DNA of 64,000 bases from Commensalibacter papalotli (GTDB lineage Bacteria > Pseudomonadota > Alphaproteobacteria > Acetobacterales > Acetobacteraceae), in assembly GCF_947179115.1 (NCBI RefSeq), contig NZ_CAMXCI010000001.1, positions 62,001 to 126,000 on the forward strand. The letters run 5' to 3'. The stretch's first letter is position 1. Each line of letters starts with the position of its first letter. Position numbers and translations under genes: made by a program. The notes below the pieces were generated by a model that did no database searches, was not told where the DNA came from, and saw nothing but the letters and a program-made list of their open reading frames with translations. Below, in pieces: positions 41,397 to 51,361 of the stretch.

Positions 41397-44323
41397 TTTT
41401 TTTCTTCCTTTGGAGGCACCACTTCCATTTGCACAATAGAGGCTGTGCTGTTGGGTTGAATACCAGTAATATTTTCTTCAACCTCTTCTAGTACTTTCAA
41501 GATCGCTTCACGGATGATAGATAATCTTTTTTTATCCAGAACTTTAAGGCCAAAAACATCTTTGACATAAAATACGTCAACAGCACGAATGCCATAAGTT
41601 GTAATATGTGCAGAGCTGATTTGTAGTTTTTGTTCCTTAATAGTCTTAGTAACATCATATAAAAGCCCAAGACGGTCTCTGCCGTTAACCTCAATTACAG
41701 TGAAACCATTAGAGGCCTGATTATCAATAACAACGCGTGGAGGTACATGAATGGCACGCATGCGACGGCCATATAGCATATGACGATTACAATCATTTAA
41801 ACGTTGTTCAATATCAATTTTTTCTGCCAAAGCATCAGAGATTAATTCTATGATACGTTCTAAACGATGGGGATCATCAAACACATCTTGCGCTGCATCT
41901 TGTACCCAAAAAGTATCTAACACCATCCCATTGGTCAGGGTATGAATACGTGCATCAACAATTGATGCCCCAGCGACAGCTAACGCTCCAGCTATTTTAG
42001 AAAATAACCCAGGGTGATCTACTGCATAAACTGTAACCTCTGTCACTCCACGATCTGGTAAAGGATAAGAACGGATGGTTAAAGGTGATTCTTCTTTGTG
42101 TGCTTGGGTAATGAGATGCGCATGGCGGATATGTGTGTCTTCATCAAAAGACAGCCAATAGCTTGCATATCCCAAGTTCATAAAAAATTCGACCGCAGAA
42201 TTTGGTAAATTTTGAATAGCAAATTGTTTTTCTAAATGATTTTTAACGCGATAAACGCGTGTGTCACGCTCTTGAGTAGCAAGGCTACCTTCTAATACTT
42301 CAGCAACACGATTGTAAAGCTCGGTTAACAAGGTTGCTTTCCAAGCATTCCATACTTTTTTATTAACTGCACGCATATCTGATACAGTTAATAAGAACAA
42401 TAATCTTAAACGTTCAGGGGATTGTATGGTATCGACTAGATCCAAAATGGTTTTGGGATCATCAATATCACGTTGAAAAGCAGTATGACTGAGTAATAAA
42501 TGGTGCAGAATAAGCCAAGAAACCGTATCTGTTTCTTCAGCAGACATGTTTAACCTTGAACAAATGGTTAGCGCCATTTCAGAACCTACTTCTGAATGGT
42601 CACCACCTCGGCCTTTACCCATATCATGCAATAAGGTCGCCATATACAAAGCTCTTTTGGATTGAATACCTTGTAATAATTTATGAGCAAATTGTAAATC
42701 GTCTTGGTGATATCCAGCTTCTAGTAATGCAAGTAATCTTACGGCCTCTATACTATGTTGATCCACAGTAAAGATATGATAAGTATCAAATTGCATTTGC
42801 CCTACCATACGTCGCCATTCGGGCATAAACTGGCCCAGGATTCCAGTCTCATTCAAAATATGCAACCAGTGCATATTAAATTGTTCTTCAGGTGGAGGCA
42901 GAATATAGGTTGTTCTTTCTTCCTGATTATCTTTGTTATTTAATAAACGATAACGTGCTTTGGGTGATAAATGTATAGGGGTATCACATAAAAGATCAAG
43001 AAAAATCTCTGAAGCTTCGGCATTCCCACGTAAAGATGCTGCTTTGCGCTCCCAACGAATAAGTTGATGAACGGCCAAGGGATGAATAGCGCGTTTTTGT
43101 GTTTGTGCAAGCTTTAATAAGCACATCATTTCAATAGGATTTTTTTCAAAAGAAATATGTGCTGTTGGAAGGATTTTTCCTTCTAATAACGTGCATCCTG
43201 TATGAGGAATAAATTTGCCAGATTCAAACTTGTTAAGTGTTGTTTTCTGAGTATAAAGTGTTAATGCAGATTCGATCACATAAGTTAAACGCATGACTTC
43301 TCTGGCAGTAAGGAAGTAGTGACGCATAAAACGCTCGACACCTACTTGTTGACCATGTTTCGTATAACCAATACGCCCACCGACAACTGGTTGCATATCA
43401 AACGTTAAACGATCTTCTGCTCTACCAGAAATATAATGAAGTTGAAATCTTACCGTCCATAGAAAATTATGTGCTCGTTGTAAACGATGAATTTCTTGTT
43501 CAGTTAGGAGGTTAAGTTCACGAATTTTAGGAGATGAGAAATCAGCAAATTGATCAAATCCCAAAGTAAAATGATATTCCCAGTATATGGTTTGTAAGTC
43601 TCTTAGACCACCTTTGCCTTCTTTAATATTAGGCTCAACAAAATAAGGTGTATCTCCAAATTTTTTATGACGATTTTCACGCTCTTTACTTTTTTCCAAA
43701 ATAAAACGAGAGGCACCAATTTCATTGCATAATTCTTTTAATTGAGGAATAAAATCGTTATAAAGCCCTTGATAACCACTTAGCAAACGGATATCTAATA
43801 ATGCGGTTAGGATTGTAACATCCTCTTTTGCTGCCGTTAAACATTGCGGTATAGAGCGAATAGCGTGGCCAATTTTCAATCCTAAATCCCATAAGAAATA
43901 CAGATGTTGTTCGATCGTATCCTGTAATTCTTTGGATGGTTGTTTTGGAGTTATGAATAGTAGGTCTAAATCACTAAATGGGGCCAAGCAGTTTCTGCCA
44001 TATCCACCTGTGGCAACAAGTGCAATATAATTATTTGGATCATCAGAGTTTAATAATTTATTATAAAACAGATCAAAAAGGACACTCATTAACCCATCTA
44101 TATATGCAGTCAGTTGTTTGCTTGCTTGCAATCCAGAGAGTCTGTTAATTTCAAATTCAGTACGAACTTGTGTTTGTACGCGTCCTAAATGGCGGCGAAA
44201 AATTTGAAGCAACTCATCTCTTGATAGATTAGAGTTGTCACGAAACGCTATACGAGTTTGTTCTCGTAATGTTTGTGTGGCGAGAGTAGGATTAGAAGGA
44301 AAGTCAGCTGTAGGATGCTTCAA
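41393..44323 (-). CDS. glnD: PII uridylyltransferase/uridylyl-removing enzyme
   Basis: 976 aa, somewhat longer than the usual ~900. GlnD uridylylates PII under nitrogen limitation and removes UMP when glutamine is high. Domains in order: nucleotidyltransferase (LVATGGYGRNCLAPFSDLDLLF), a GlnD-PII linker, an HD phosphohydrolase (TLLHDMGKGRGGDHSEVG) and two ACT domains (EVTVYAVDHPGLFSKIAG and FTVIEVNGRDRLGLLYD) that bind glutamine. It lies downstream of mutS on the same strand, 64 bases away. Confidence 0.96.
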   Translation of the reverse strand: MKHPTADFPSNPTLATQTLREQTRIAFRDNSNLSRDELLQIFRRHLGRVQTQVRTEFEINRLSGLQASKQLTAYIDGLMSVLFDLFYNKLLNSDDPNNYIALVATGGYGRNCLAPFSDLDLLFITPKQPSKELQDTIEQHLYFLWDLGLKIGHAIRSIPQCLTAAKEDVTILTALLDIRLLSGYQGLYNDFIPQLKELCNEIGASRFILEKSKERENRHKKFGDTPYFVEPNIKEGKGGLRDLQTIYWEYHFTLGFDQFADFSSPKIRELNLLTEQEIHRLQRAHNFLWTVRFQLHYISGRAEDRLTFDMQPVVGGRIGYTKHGQQVGVERFMRHYFLTAREVMRLTYVIESALTLYTQKTTLNKFESGKFIPHTGCTLLEGKILPTAHISFEKNPIEMMCLLKLAQTQKRAIHPLAVHQLIRWERKAASLRGNAEASEIFLDLLCDTPIHLSPKARYRLLNNKDNQEERTTYILPPPEEQFNMHWLHILNETGILGQFMPEWRRMVGQMQFDTYHIFTVDQHSIEAVRLLALLEAGYHQDDLQFAHKLLQGIQSKRALYMATLLHDMGKGRGGDHSEVGSEMALTICSRLNMSAEETDTVSWLILHHLLLSHTAFQRDIDDPKTILDLVDTIQSPERLRLLFLLTVSDMRAVNKKVWNAWKATLLTELYNRVAEVLEGSLATQERDTRVYRVKNHLEKQFAIQNLPNSAVEFFMNLGYASYWLSFDEDTHIRHAHLITQAHKEESPLTIRSYPLPDRGVTEVTVYAVDHPGLFSKIAGALAVAGASIVDARIHTLTNGMVLDTFWVQDAAQDVFDDPHRLERIIELISDALAEKIDIEQRLNDCNRHMLYGRRMRAIHVPPRVVIDNQASNGFTVIEVNGRDRLGLLYDVTKTIKEQKLQISSAHITTYGIRAVDVFYVKDVFGLKVLDKKRLSIIREAILKVLEEVEENITGIQPNSTASIVQMEVVPPKEEKN

Positions 44324-44387
44324 TTATTTGACCTGTTAGCAAAATTAATAAAAAACCAGTATTATATATTAATTTAAGGGGATATAA

Positions 44388-47009
44388 TTATTTATCAATA
44401 AGATTTTTCAGTTCATAAAGAATATTTAACGATTTTTTTGGGGTTAATTCGTCTGGATCAATTGTTTTGATCAAATCAACAATTTTTTCATATTTTTTTG
44501 GTAACGTTTCTTGCTTGTTTTTTTCTTCAATACAAGGTGTAGGCAAAGGAAGAGTAATTTGAGGATTTAGATATTGTTTTTCTAAATTTTGTAAAATCTG
44601 CCCTGCACGTTTTAAAGTGGGTAAAGGAACACCCGCTAGTTGAGCAACATGAATACCCCAACTATGCTCGGCAGCTCCAGGAATGACTTCATATTGAAAA
44701 ATAATACTATTTTTCCATTCTTGAACCTTCATTGTAAAAGGCTTGCATGATTTTAAGTGCTTGGTTGATTGAACTAATTCATGAAAATGAGTAGCAAAAA
44801 TAGTTCTACATTGAATAATATTATGTAATGTTTCTAGCATAGCCCACGCAATGGCCATACCGTCCAGTGTTGATGTGCCACGGCCGATTTCATCGATAAC
44901 GACCAAAGATCTTGGCCCAGCTTGGTTTAAAATTGCAGCAGCTTCGGTCATTTCAACCATAAATGTTGAACGTCCATGAGCCAGATCATCAGAGGCTCCA
45001 ACCCGAGAGAATAAATGATCAACAATACCAATTTCAGCCTCTTCTGCGGGAACAGGCAGACCTGCTTGGGCTAAGATTACGCATAAAGCCACTTGCCTAA
45101 GGAAAGTAGATTTCCCAGCCATATTAGGACCAGTAAGCAACATAATTTTTGTTTTTTGAGATAAATCACAAGAGTTGGGAGTAAAATTAGCTTTGTGTCG
45201 CAAAGCAGCTTCAACAATGGGATGCCTACAGTTGGTTAGTTTAAAGACAGTATCATCACTAAGTGTTGGAACACACCAATGATAGGATAAATATAAAGTG
45301 GCACAAGATTGTAAAACATCTATCATGGCAATCGATTTTGCCAGTAAAGGCAGCTTTTTTTCTTTTAGAGTTTCCTCTATTAATTCCGAAAATAGTTGCC
45401 ATTCTTTGTCCGCAGCCAGGGAATTTGCTTCAAGGATTTTTTCACTTAGTTCGTTTAATTGGACGGTGGTAAAACGTGAAAGATTGGCGGTGCCTTGTCG
45501 TAATATTAAGTCTGGATGCTCTCTAAGTTTGCTGCCTGCAGCATTACTAACTTCGATAATGTGCCCAAGTTGATTATGGTGCTTAATCTTTAATGTGTTG
45601 ATATTAAATTTAGTTTTATACTCTTCTTGCAAACTGATAATAACTTGACGGCTATTATCCTTTAAACGTCGATAAGCATCTAATTCATCATTATAGCCTT
45701 CTTTGATTATAAAACCCTCTTCAACTTTTAAAGGAGGATTTTCATTTAATGCTGTGCGTAATTTAATGAGTAGTTCTTCACCATATAACAGATAGCCAGA
45801 AGTATTTTGAATGATTGAACAATAACGTCCTGTTTCTTTTTCATATTTTTTAAAAATATGCGCTATATTACGGCTAATTTCTAGACCATTACGAATAGAA
45901 GCTAAATCTCTGGGTTGACCTCTGCCCAAAGATAATCTACTCAGGGCACGTGCAATATCAGGTGCTCCTTTTAATATTTTGCGTAGCTCATCTAAAAGAG
46001 CTGCGTTTTGGTGTAAATATATCCAGCCTTCTTGTCGTTGTTTAATATATTTAATTTGTGTCAAAGGGGCTGATAACCAATTGGCCAACATACGAGCACC
46101 AGAGGCCGTTACGGTATAAGATACGCTGGAAAAAAGAGTAAATTTTTGACTGCCGTTACTATTTTGTAAAATATCAAGACTGTTACGTGTGGCGGGATCA
46201 ATAGCCAAAATGGTTTCATATTGTTGGGATTGTGGGCGGGCTAATTGAGGGATTTTACCAGCTTGGGTTTTTTGAATATAATGAACTAATTCAAAGCTAG
46301 CGATAATCTCCTCATCACTAAAATTACCCAACGCATCAAATGTATTCACATTGAAAAGCTCTGATAATTCTTTTTCTGCTGTTTTTAAAGAATGATGGTC
46401 TCGAATAAGGGTGCGACGATTATCATAATCATTTAGTATAATATCTTTGCAACATAAAATTTCTGAAGGGTTAATTCGCCCCAGTAAATCATTTAATTTA
46501 GAGTGATCAATAAAAGTTGTTTCAAAAAAACCAGTAGAAATATCAACCCATGCTACACCAATTGTAGACCCTTTATTTTTGAGATGAGGGATAATAGATG
46601 CAATATAATTGGCTTGTCCAGCATGTAATAATTCATCTTCTGTTAATGTACCAGGAGTGATCAGGCGAACAACAGCTCGCGATAATGGTCCTTTTTGTCC
46701 TTTAGGGCGATCTGCAGGAGTTTCTGTTTGTTCTGCAACAGCGACTTTAAATCCTTTTTTAATTAATCTGGAAAGATAATTGGATGCAGTACCAACAGGA
46801 ACTCCACACATGGGAATTGGGTTTCCTCCATGGGTGCCACGTGAGGTAAGAGCGATGTCTAAAGCATTTGCTGCGGCTTCTGCATCACTAAAGAATAATT
46901 CAAAAAAATCTCCCATACGAAAAAAAAGTAACGCATCAGGATACCAATCTTTTAATGAAAACCATTGTGCCATTACAGGTGTGGCACCTTCAGAGGATGG
47001 AATTGTCAT
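44388..47009 (-). CDS. mutS: DNA mismatch repair protein MutS
   Basis: 873-aa mismatch-binding ATPase. The N-terminal clamp has the mismatch-wedge FFRMGDFFELFFSDA (F-x-E motif), followed by the connector, lever and clamp domains and the ATPase: Walker A LLTGPNMAGKSTFLRQ, the STFMVEMTEAAAIL signature, VVIDEIGRGTSTLDG and the ATHFHEL motif. A complete gene with no sign of damage; mutL is not in the window. 64 bases precede glnD and 60 follow murJ. Confidence 0.97.
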   Translation of the reverse strand: MTIPSSEGATPVMAQWFSLKDWYPDALLFFRMGDFFELFFSDAEAAANALDIALTSRGTHGGNPIPMCGVPVGTASNYLSRLIKKGFKVAVAEQTETPADRPKGQKGPLSRAVVRLITPGTLTEDELLHAGQANYIASIIPHLKNKGSTIGVAWVDISTGFFETTFIDHSKLNDLLGRINPSEILCCKDIILNDYDNRRTLIRDHHSLKTAEKELSELFNVNTFDALGNFSDEEIIASFELVHYIQKTQAGKIPQLARPQSQQYETILAIDPATRNSLDILQNSNGSQKFTLFSSVSYTVTASGARMLANWLSAPLTQIKYIKQRQEGWIYLHQNAALLDELRKILKGAPDIARALSRLSLGRGQPRDLASIRNGLEISRNIAHIFKKYEKETGRYCSIIQNTSGYLLYGEELLIKLRTALNENPPLKVEEGFIIKEGYNDELDAYRRLKDNSRQVIISLQEEYKTKFNINTLKIKHHNQLGHIIEVSNAAGSKLREHPDLILRQGTANLSRFTTVQLNELSEKILEANSLAADKEWQLFSELIEETLKEKKLPLLAKSIAMIDVLQSCATLYLSYHWCVPTLSDDTVFKLTNCRHPIVEAALRHKANFTPNSCDLSQKTKIMLLTGPNMAGKSTFLRQVALCVILAQAGLPVPAEEAEIGIVDHLFSRVGASDDLAHGRSTFMVEMTEAAAILNQAGPRSLVVIDEIGRGTSTLDGMAIAWAMLETLHNIIQCRTIFATHFHELVQSTKHLKSCKPFTMKVQEWKNSIIFQYEVIPGAAEHSWGIHVAQLAGVPLPTLKRAGQILQNLEKQYLNPQITLPLPTPCIEEKNKQETLPKKYEKIVDLIKTIDPDELTPKKSLNILYELKNLIDK

Positions 47010-47069
47010 TTTAACTCGTCTAGTTCAGCAGTGAATGATCAACAATTTTCAAGATAAAATTGCTTTGTA

Positions 47070-48623
47070 TTATTTTTTTAATATTCTCTTTGTAACTTTT
47101 GCAAAAAATTGCAAAAAGTTAATAACTCCGAAAATATGTAAAATAATACCGTACAATAACCCTCCTAAAGAGGTCAATAAAATCACAGAAAATAAGCGAT
47201 ATAAAATATTTTGTTCTGGAATTTCAACGAAACATAGATGCATTACGCTCATTAAAACCACACACATTAAAAGTGAGGCCACTGTCATAGCAGCGATTCG
47301 TTTCAACAATGAAAAAGGTACGGACAAAGCATCTCTTTTATAGAGCACAACAGCCAGTATAATGACATTGGTTATAGCTGCTAAACTATTAGCAAGGGGT
47401 GGACCCATATGGGCAAGAGGCTTCATAAAAATCAGATTAAGAATAAGGTTAAGAAAAATTGTAAATATTCCGATTTTAACCGGAGTTGTGGTATCTCCTC
47501 TGGCGAAAAATCCAGGTGAAAGGACTTTGATTAACACAAAAGCAGGTAATCCGATCGAATACATTTGTAAAGATTGCGCAGAATAATAAACATCTTTAAC
47601 TGTGAAGGCGCCATGCCCAAATAAAGTCGAAATAATTGGAGTTGCAATACTGAATAATCCAAAAGCCGCTGGCAGGGTCAACAGTAAAGAATAATCAAGG
47701 GCTTTATTTTGTGCATCAAACGCTGCATTGGGATCTTTGTTATGAAGGGCTTTGGTTAAGATGGGTAAAAGGGTTGTTCCTGCTGCTGCACCTAAGACCC
47801 CGAGTGGAAGTTGATTGATACGGTCGGCAAAATACATCACGGAAACACTGCCTGCTGGCAGTAAAGTTGCAATAATTGTACTAATAGTTAAATTAATTTG
47901 AGTAATACCGCTTCCAACAATACCAGGAGCCATTTTTCTAAATAATTGGCGTATATCGTTGGTTAATTTTGGAAAACATATCCTTATTCGCATTCCCGCT
48001 TTGTGGGCTGCAAATAACAAAATACCTAATTGCACAAACCCTGATAAAGTAACGCCCCATGCTGCAGCCCAAGCAGCATTAGGCATAAAAGGGGTTAACC
48101 ATAAAAGAGCTGCAATTCCTACTACGTTAAAGCTGACATAAGCCGCTGCTGCAACACCAAAACGATGAAGACTGTTTAAAACACCGGCAACCAATGCTGC
48201 TGCACAAATTAATACCATATAGGGAAAGGTAATACGACTGAGGGCAACCGCTTCATCATAACGCGCTTTGTCTACGGTAAAACCAGGTGCAATCACTCTT
48301 ACAATTTCGGGCATAAAAATTTCAGCCAAAATTGTAATAATAACTAATAAAGTTATAAGAACACTAAATGCTTCATTGGCGAAACGTTGTGCTTCTTGTT
48401 GATTTTTTTTCGTTAATGTCGTGGTGAATAAAGGTACAAAAGCTGCGTTAAAAGCACCTTCACCAAAAAGGTTGCGAAACATATTGGGAAGGCGAAAAGC
48501 CACCTGATATGCATCTTGTAAAGAGCCAGCCCCTAAAAAAGCCGCCAAAAGTTGGTCTCTGACCAGCCCAAGTAGGCGGCTGAGCATTGTCCAGCTGCCC
48601 ACAGTTAAAATATTTTTTAACAT
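47070..48623 (-). CDS. murJ: Lipid II flippase MurJ
   Basis: 517-aa MATE-like membrane protein that moves lipid II to the periplasmic face. The MurJ/MviN marks are clear: TMLSRLLGLVRDQLLAAFLG at the start, FRLPNMFRNLFGEGAFNAAFVP, PFMPNAAWAAAWGVTLSG and FARGDTTTPVKIG. About 14 hydrophobic segments. Upstream of mutS and in the same direction, a frequent neighbour in alphaproteobacteria. Confidence 0.95.
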   Translation of the reverse strand: MLKNILTVGSWTMLSRLLGLVRDQLLAAFLGAGSLQDAYQVAFRLPNMFRNLFGEGAFNAAFVPLFTTTLTKKNQQEAQRFANEAFSVLITLLVIITILAEIFMPEIVRVIAPGFTVDKARYDEAVALSRITFPYMVLICAAALVAGVLNSLHRFGVAAAAYVSFNVVGIAALLWLTPFMPNAAWAAAWGVTLSGFVQLGILLFAAHKAGMRIRICFPKLTNDIRQLFRKMAPGIVGSGITQINLTISTIIATLLPAGSVSVMYFADRINQLPLGVLGAAAGTTLLPILTKALHNKDPNAAFDAQNKALDYSLLLTLPAAFGLFSIATPIISTLFGHGAFTVKDVYYSAQSLQMYSIGLPAFVLIKVLSPGFFARGDTTTPVKIGIFTIFLNLILNLIFMKPLAHMGPPLANSLAAITNVIILAVVLYKRDALSVPFSLLKRIAAMTVASLLMCVVLMSVMHLCFVEIPEQNILYRLFSVILLTSLGGLLYGIILHIFGVINFLQFFAKVTKRILKK

Positions 48624-48687
48624 TCTTACCTTAACGAAATTGAATGCATTTGAGGATAGTTAATCTGTTAAGATTACATATTCTCTT

Positions 48688-49179
48688 TTAGAAATCATAA
48701 CAAGTCCGTTCAACTGCATTAACAAATCGTTTAGAAGCAGGGCTGGTTATACTGGAAAAGCTTTTATAAAGTTTTCCTTGACGATTAATAACATATTTAT
48801 AAAAATTCCAACGAGGTTTTGCAAGGATTCCGCCTTGTTCTGATAACCATTTGAACAAAGGAATTGCATCATTGCCTTTTACATGGCTTTTTTGGGCCAA
48901 AAGAAAGCTGATATTGTAATTATTATTACAAAAATTTTGAATATCTTCATTACTTTTAAATTCTTGATTCCCAAAATCCCCAGATGGAATACCAATAATT
49001 GTTAATCCCCAATGGCGATACATAACCCATAAATCTTGTATAGCTTCATATTGAGGTGTGAATTTACAATGTGAGGCTGTATTTATGATTACTAAAGGCT
49101 TACCGCGATAGTCATTTAAATTGAGGGTTTCTCCAGATTGCATCGTTAGGCTAAAATCATAAATAGTTTGTGTGGGCAT
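48688..49179 (-). CDS. Glutathione peroxidase
   Basis: 163-aa thioredoxin-fold peroxidase. The peroxidatic Cys is in INTASHCKFTPQYEAIQ, and the Trp/Asn of the tetrad in RWNFYKYVIN. At the usual PCNQFGGQE motif this protein reads PSGDFGNQE, so the catalytic Gln appears to be Asp; see findings. A cytosolic enzyme by lack of signal peptide. It reduces peroxides with glutathione or thioredoxin. It is downstream of gpsA on the same strand, 51 bases apart. Confidence 0.88.
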   Translation of the reverse strand: MPTQTIYDFSLTMQSGETLNLNDYRGKPLVIINTASHCKFTPQYEAIQDLWVMYRHWGLTIIGIPSGDFGNQEFKSNEDIQNFCNNNYNISFLLAQKSHVKGNDAIPLFKWLSEQGGILAKPRWNFYKYVINRQGKLYKSFSSITSPASKRFVNAVERTCYDF

Positions 49180-49230
49180 TTTTGTTCCTTGGTATCGTCT
49201 AATATTATTATTTATTAGTTTAACAGAGTC

Positions 49231-50193
49231 TTATTCACTGCCTAGGGGTCTAGACATTAAAATATTTTGCGCCGTTTTAATAGTAATTTTCTTATTTAAA
49301 ATATGGGTAACGGCTTCTATAATCGGGGTATTAACGTTATGCAGCTTGGCTCTTTGTAGGATTGCAGGGGCAGTGGTAACGCCTTCGGCAATGGTTGTTC
49401 TTTGTGATAAAATTTCTTCTAGGGTTTTCCCTTGTCCCAGCTCATATCCCAAGGAGTAATTTCTTGACCCTTGGCCTGTGCAAGTTAAGATCATATCTCC
49501 AACACCTGCCAAACCTGATAAAGTCATTGGTTCTCCACCAAGTCCAGTGCTCAATTTAGAAAGTTCGGAGATACCACGTGTAATAATTGAGGCTCTGGCA
49601 TTTTCTCCGAGGCCTGCCCCCATTGCAATTCCAGATGCGATCGCAAAAACATTTTTTGCAGCGCCACCAATTTCGACACCAATAGGATCATTATTAGCAT
49701 AGAGGCGGAACGTAGAAGTAGAAAGCTTATTGGCCAAATCTTGGGCAAGCTCTTGATCTTTAGAGGCAATTACACTTGCTGTGGGATAACCTTTAGCCAC
49801 TTCATGAGCAAAGTTTGGACCCGATAAAGCCCCATGCTTACGGTGGGGATAAATTTCCTCCAAGATTTCCAAAGGAAACTTAAGGCTAGTTGTTTCAACA
49901 CCTTTACAACAAGCAATCAGCGGGCCATGACCATCAGGAATATAAGGTAAAATAGAGCGCATATACTGTAAAGGAACAGTTAGAAAAACAATATCAGCTT
50001 GTTTTGGAAAAGCATTGCTTACGGTAATTGTTTCAGGGATTTCTATACAATTTAAACGTGATAATATATTTGTTTGAGGATCAGGAAGCTCTTTTCTGCT
50101 CCATAAATATACATTAGCACCTGTTCTGGCCATTTGCAGGGCAAGGGCTATTCCCCAAGCACCCGCACCAATAACAGCAATATTTATAGGCAT
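49231..50193 (-). CDS. gpsA: Glycerol-3-phosphate dehydrogenase (NAD(P)+)
   Basis: About 320 aa, making sn-glycerol-3-phosphate for phospholipid synthesis. Rossmann motif AVIGAGAWGIALALQMA; CCKGVE and KNVFAIASGIAMGAG with the catalytic Lys; GPNFAHEVAKGYPTA; LAGVGDMILTCTGQGSRN. The frame extends upstream into tsaD (to 50271), but MPINIAVIGAGAWG with AAAGGA 7 bases ahead is the real start at 50193. It lies 10 bases after tsaD, so the two are probably in one operon, with gpx next. Confidence 0.95.
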   Translation of the reverse strand: MPINIAVIGAGAWGIALALQMARTGANVYLWSRKELPDPQTNILSRLNCIEIPETITVSNAFPKQADIVFLTVPLQYMRSILPYIPDGHGPLIACCKGVETTSLKFPLEILEEIYPHRKHGALSGPNFAHEVAKGYPTASVIASKDQELAQDLANKLSTSTFRLYANNDPIGVEIGGAAKNVFAIASGIAMGAGLGENARASIITRGISELSKLSTGLGGEPMTLSGLAGVGDMILTCTGQGSRNYSLGYELGQGKTLEEILSQRTTIAEGVTTAPAILQRAKLHNVNTPIIEAVTHILNKKITIKTAQNILMSRPLGSE

Positions 50194-50203
50194 ATTATAT
50201 CCT

Positions 50204-51304
50204 TTAAGAGTCAAAAATTTGTGACATTTCTGATAAAGGCCAACGTGGACGAGGCAACATAGAAATATCATCTATGACTTTATTGTTTTTGGCAGCTTGT
50301 TGCAATATTTCTATGGCTGCCCAACCAATCATAACTGCGTTATCAGTACAATATTTCATGGGGGGGGCAACAAAGGGCAGATTATATTTATTGGCAAGCT
50401 CTTGTATATGTTTGCGTAAATATTGATTGGCCGCAACCCCACCAGCAGTAGCTAGTAAGGTGCTGTTTGGAGAGGCTTTAATCGCGTTTTCTAAACGATT
50501 AATAATGGCACTGGTAATCGCTTTTTGAAAACTTGCGGCAATATTAGCAGCCAGCTTACGTGGAAGTGTGTCTATATTTTCATATTCTGTTAACAAATTC
50601 CCCACAGCAGTTTTTAACCCAGAGAATGAAAAATCACATCCTGGCCTGCCATATAAAGGGCGGGGTAAAGAAAATGTATTCTCATCACCTTCTTTGGCTA
50701 AAGCTTCTAATGCAGGTCCCCCTGGCCAAGATAACCCTAACATTTTGGCAACTTTATCAAAAGCCTCACCAGCAGCGTCGTCAATTGTCCCTCCTAGGCG
50801 ATGGTAATCACCAATATCCTTCACGTGGATGCATTGGCAGTGCCCCCCAGAGGTTAAAAAGAGGAGATAGGGAAAGTGCACTTGATGTTCAGAAATATGG
50901 GGGATTCTCACGGTTAATGCATGAGCTTCTATATGATTAATTCCGATAAATGGAAGGTTTCGAGCCAAGGCCAACCCTTTGGCAAAGCTGCTGCCTACAA
51001 TAACACCACCGATTAATCCAGGTCCACAAGTCGCAGCAACGGCATTAATGTCTTTCCAGTCGATATTTGCTTGATTTAATGTTTTTTTAACTAGATCAGA
51101 TAAATGAGAAAGATGGGCTCTAGCAGCAATTTCTGGAACGACACCACCAAATTGAACATGTTCTTTTTGTGAATAAATCTGTTCTGCCAGCACTGTTCCA
51201 TCTGAGCATACGATCGCACAGGCAGTATCATCACATGATGATTCTATTGATAGAATTATCATGTTGTTATTTGTTTTTACGTCACTTTGGTGTATGGATG
51301 GCAT
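50204..51304 (-). CDS. tsaD: tRNA N6-threonylcarbamoyladenosine transferase subunit TsaD
   Basis: Universal tRNA modification enzyme (Gcp/Kae1) placing t6A at position 37 of ANN-decoding tRNAs. SIESSCDDTACAIV at the start, the metal-binding HIEAH motif (GINHIEAHALTVRI), LYGRPGCDFSFSGLKTAV and ATAGGVAANQYLR are typical. The start may be 51304 or the Met at 51262 (MIILSIESS); neither has a strong ribosome site. Divergent from hemC with a 57-base shared promoter region, the common alphaproteobacterial arrangement. Confidence 0.96.
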   Translation of the reverse strand: MPSIHQSDVKTNNNMIILSIESSCDDTACAIVCSDGTVLAEQIYSQKEHVQFGGVVPEIAARAHLSHLSDLVKKTLNQANIDWKDINAVAATCGPGLIGGVIVGSSFAKGLALARNLPFIGINHIEAHALTVRIPHISEHQVHFPYLLFLTSGGHCQCIHVKDIGDYHRLGGTIDDAAGEAFDKVAKMLGLSWPGGPALEALAKEGDENTFSLPRPLYGRPGCDFSFSGLKTAVGNLLTEYENIDTLPRKLAANIAASFQKAITSAIINRLENAIKASPNSTLLATAGGVAANQYLRKHIQELANKYNLPFVAPPMKYCTDNAVMIGWAAIEILQQAAKNNKVIDDISMLPRPRWPLSEMSQIFDS

Positions 51305-51361
51305 AATAAAGCATTTCTTTAGTTAAAAATAGTCACTATTAAAGCGTAAAGTAGATCTTAA

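Noticed and set aside
50560..50940. 126-aa plus-strand ORF inside tsaD.
   Set aside because: Antisense to a well-supported gene, with no homology or ribosome site.
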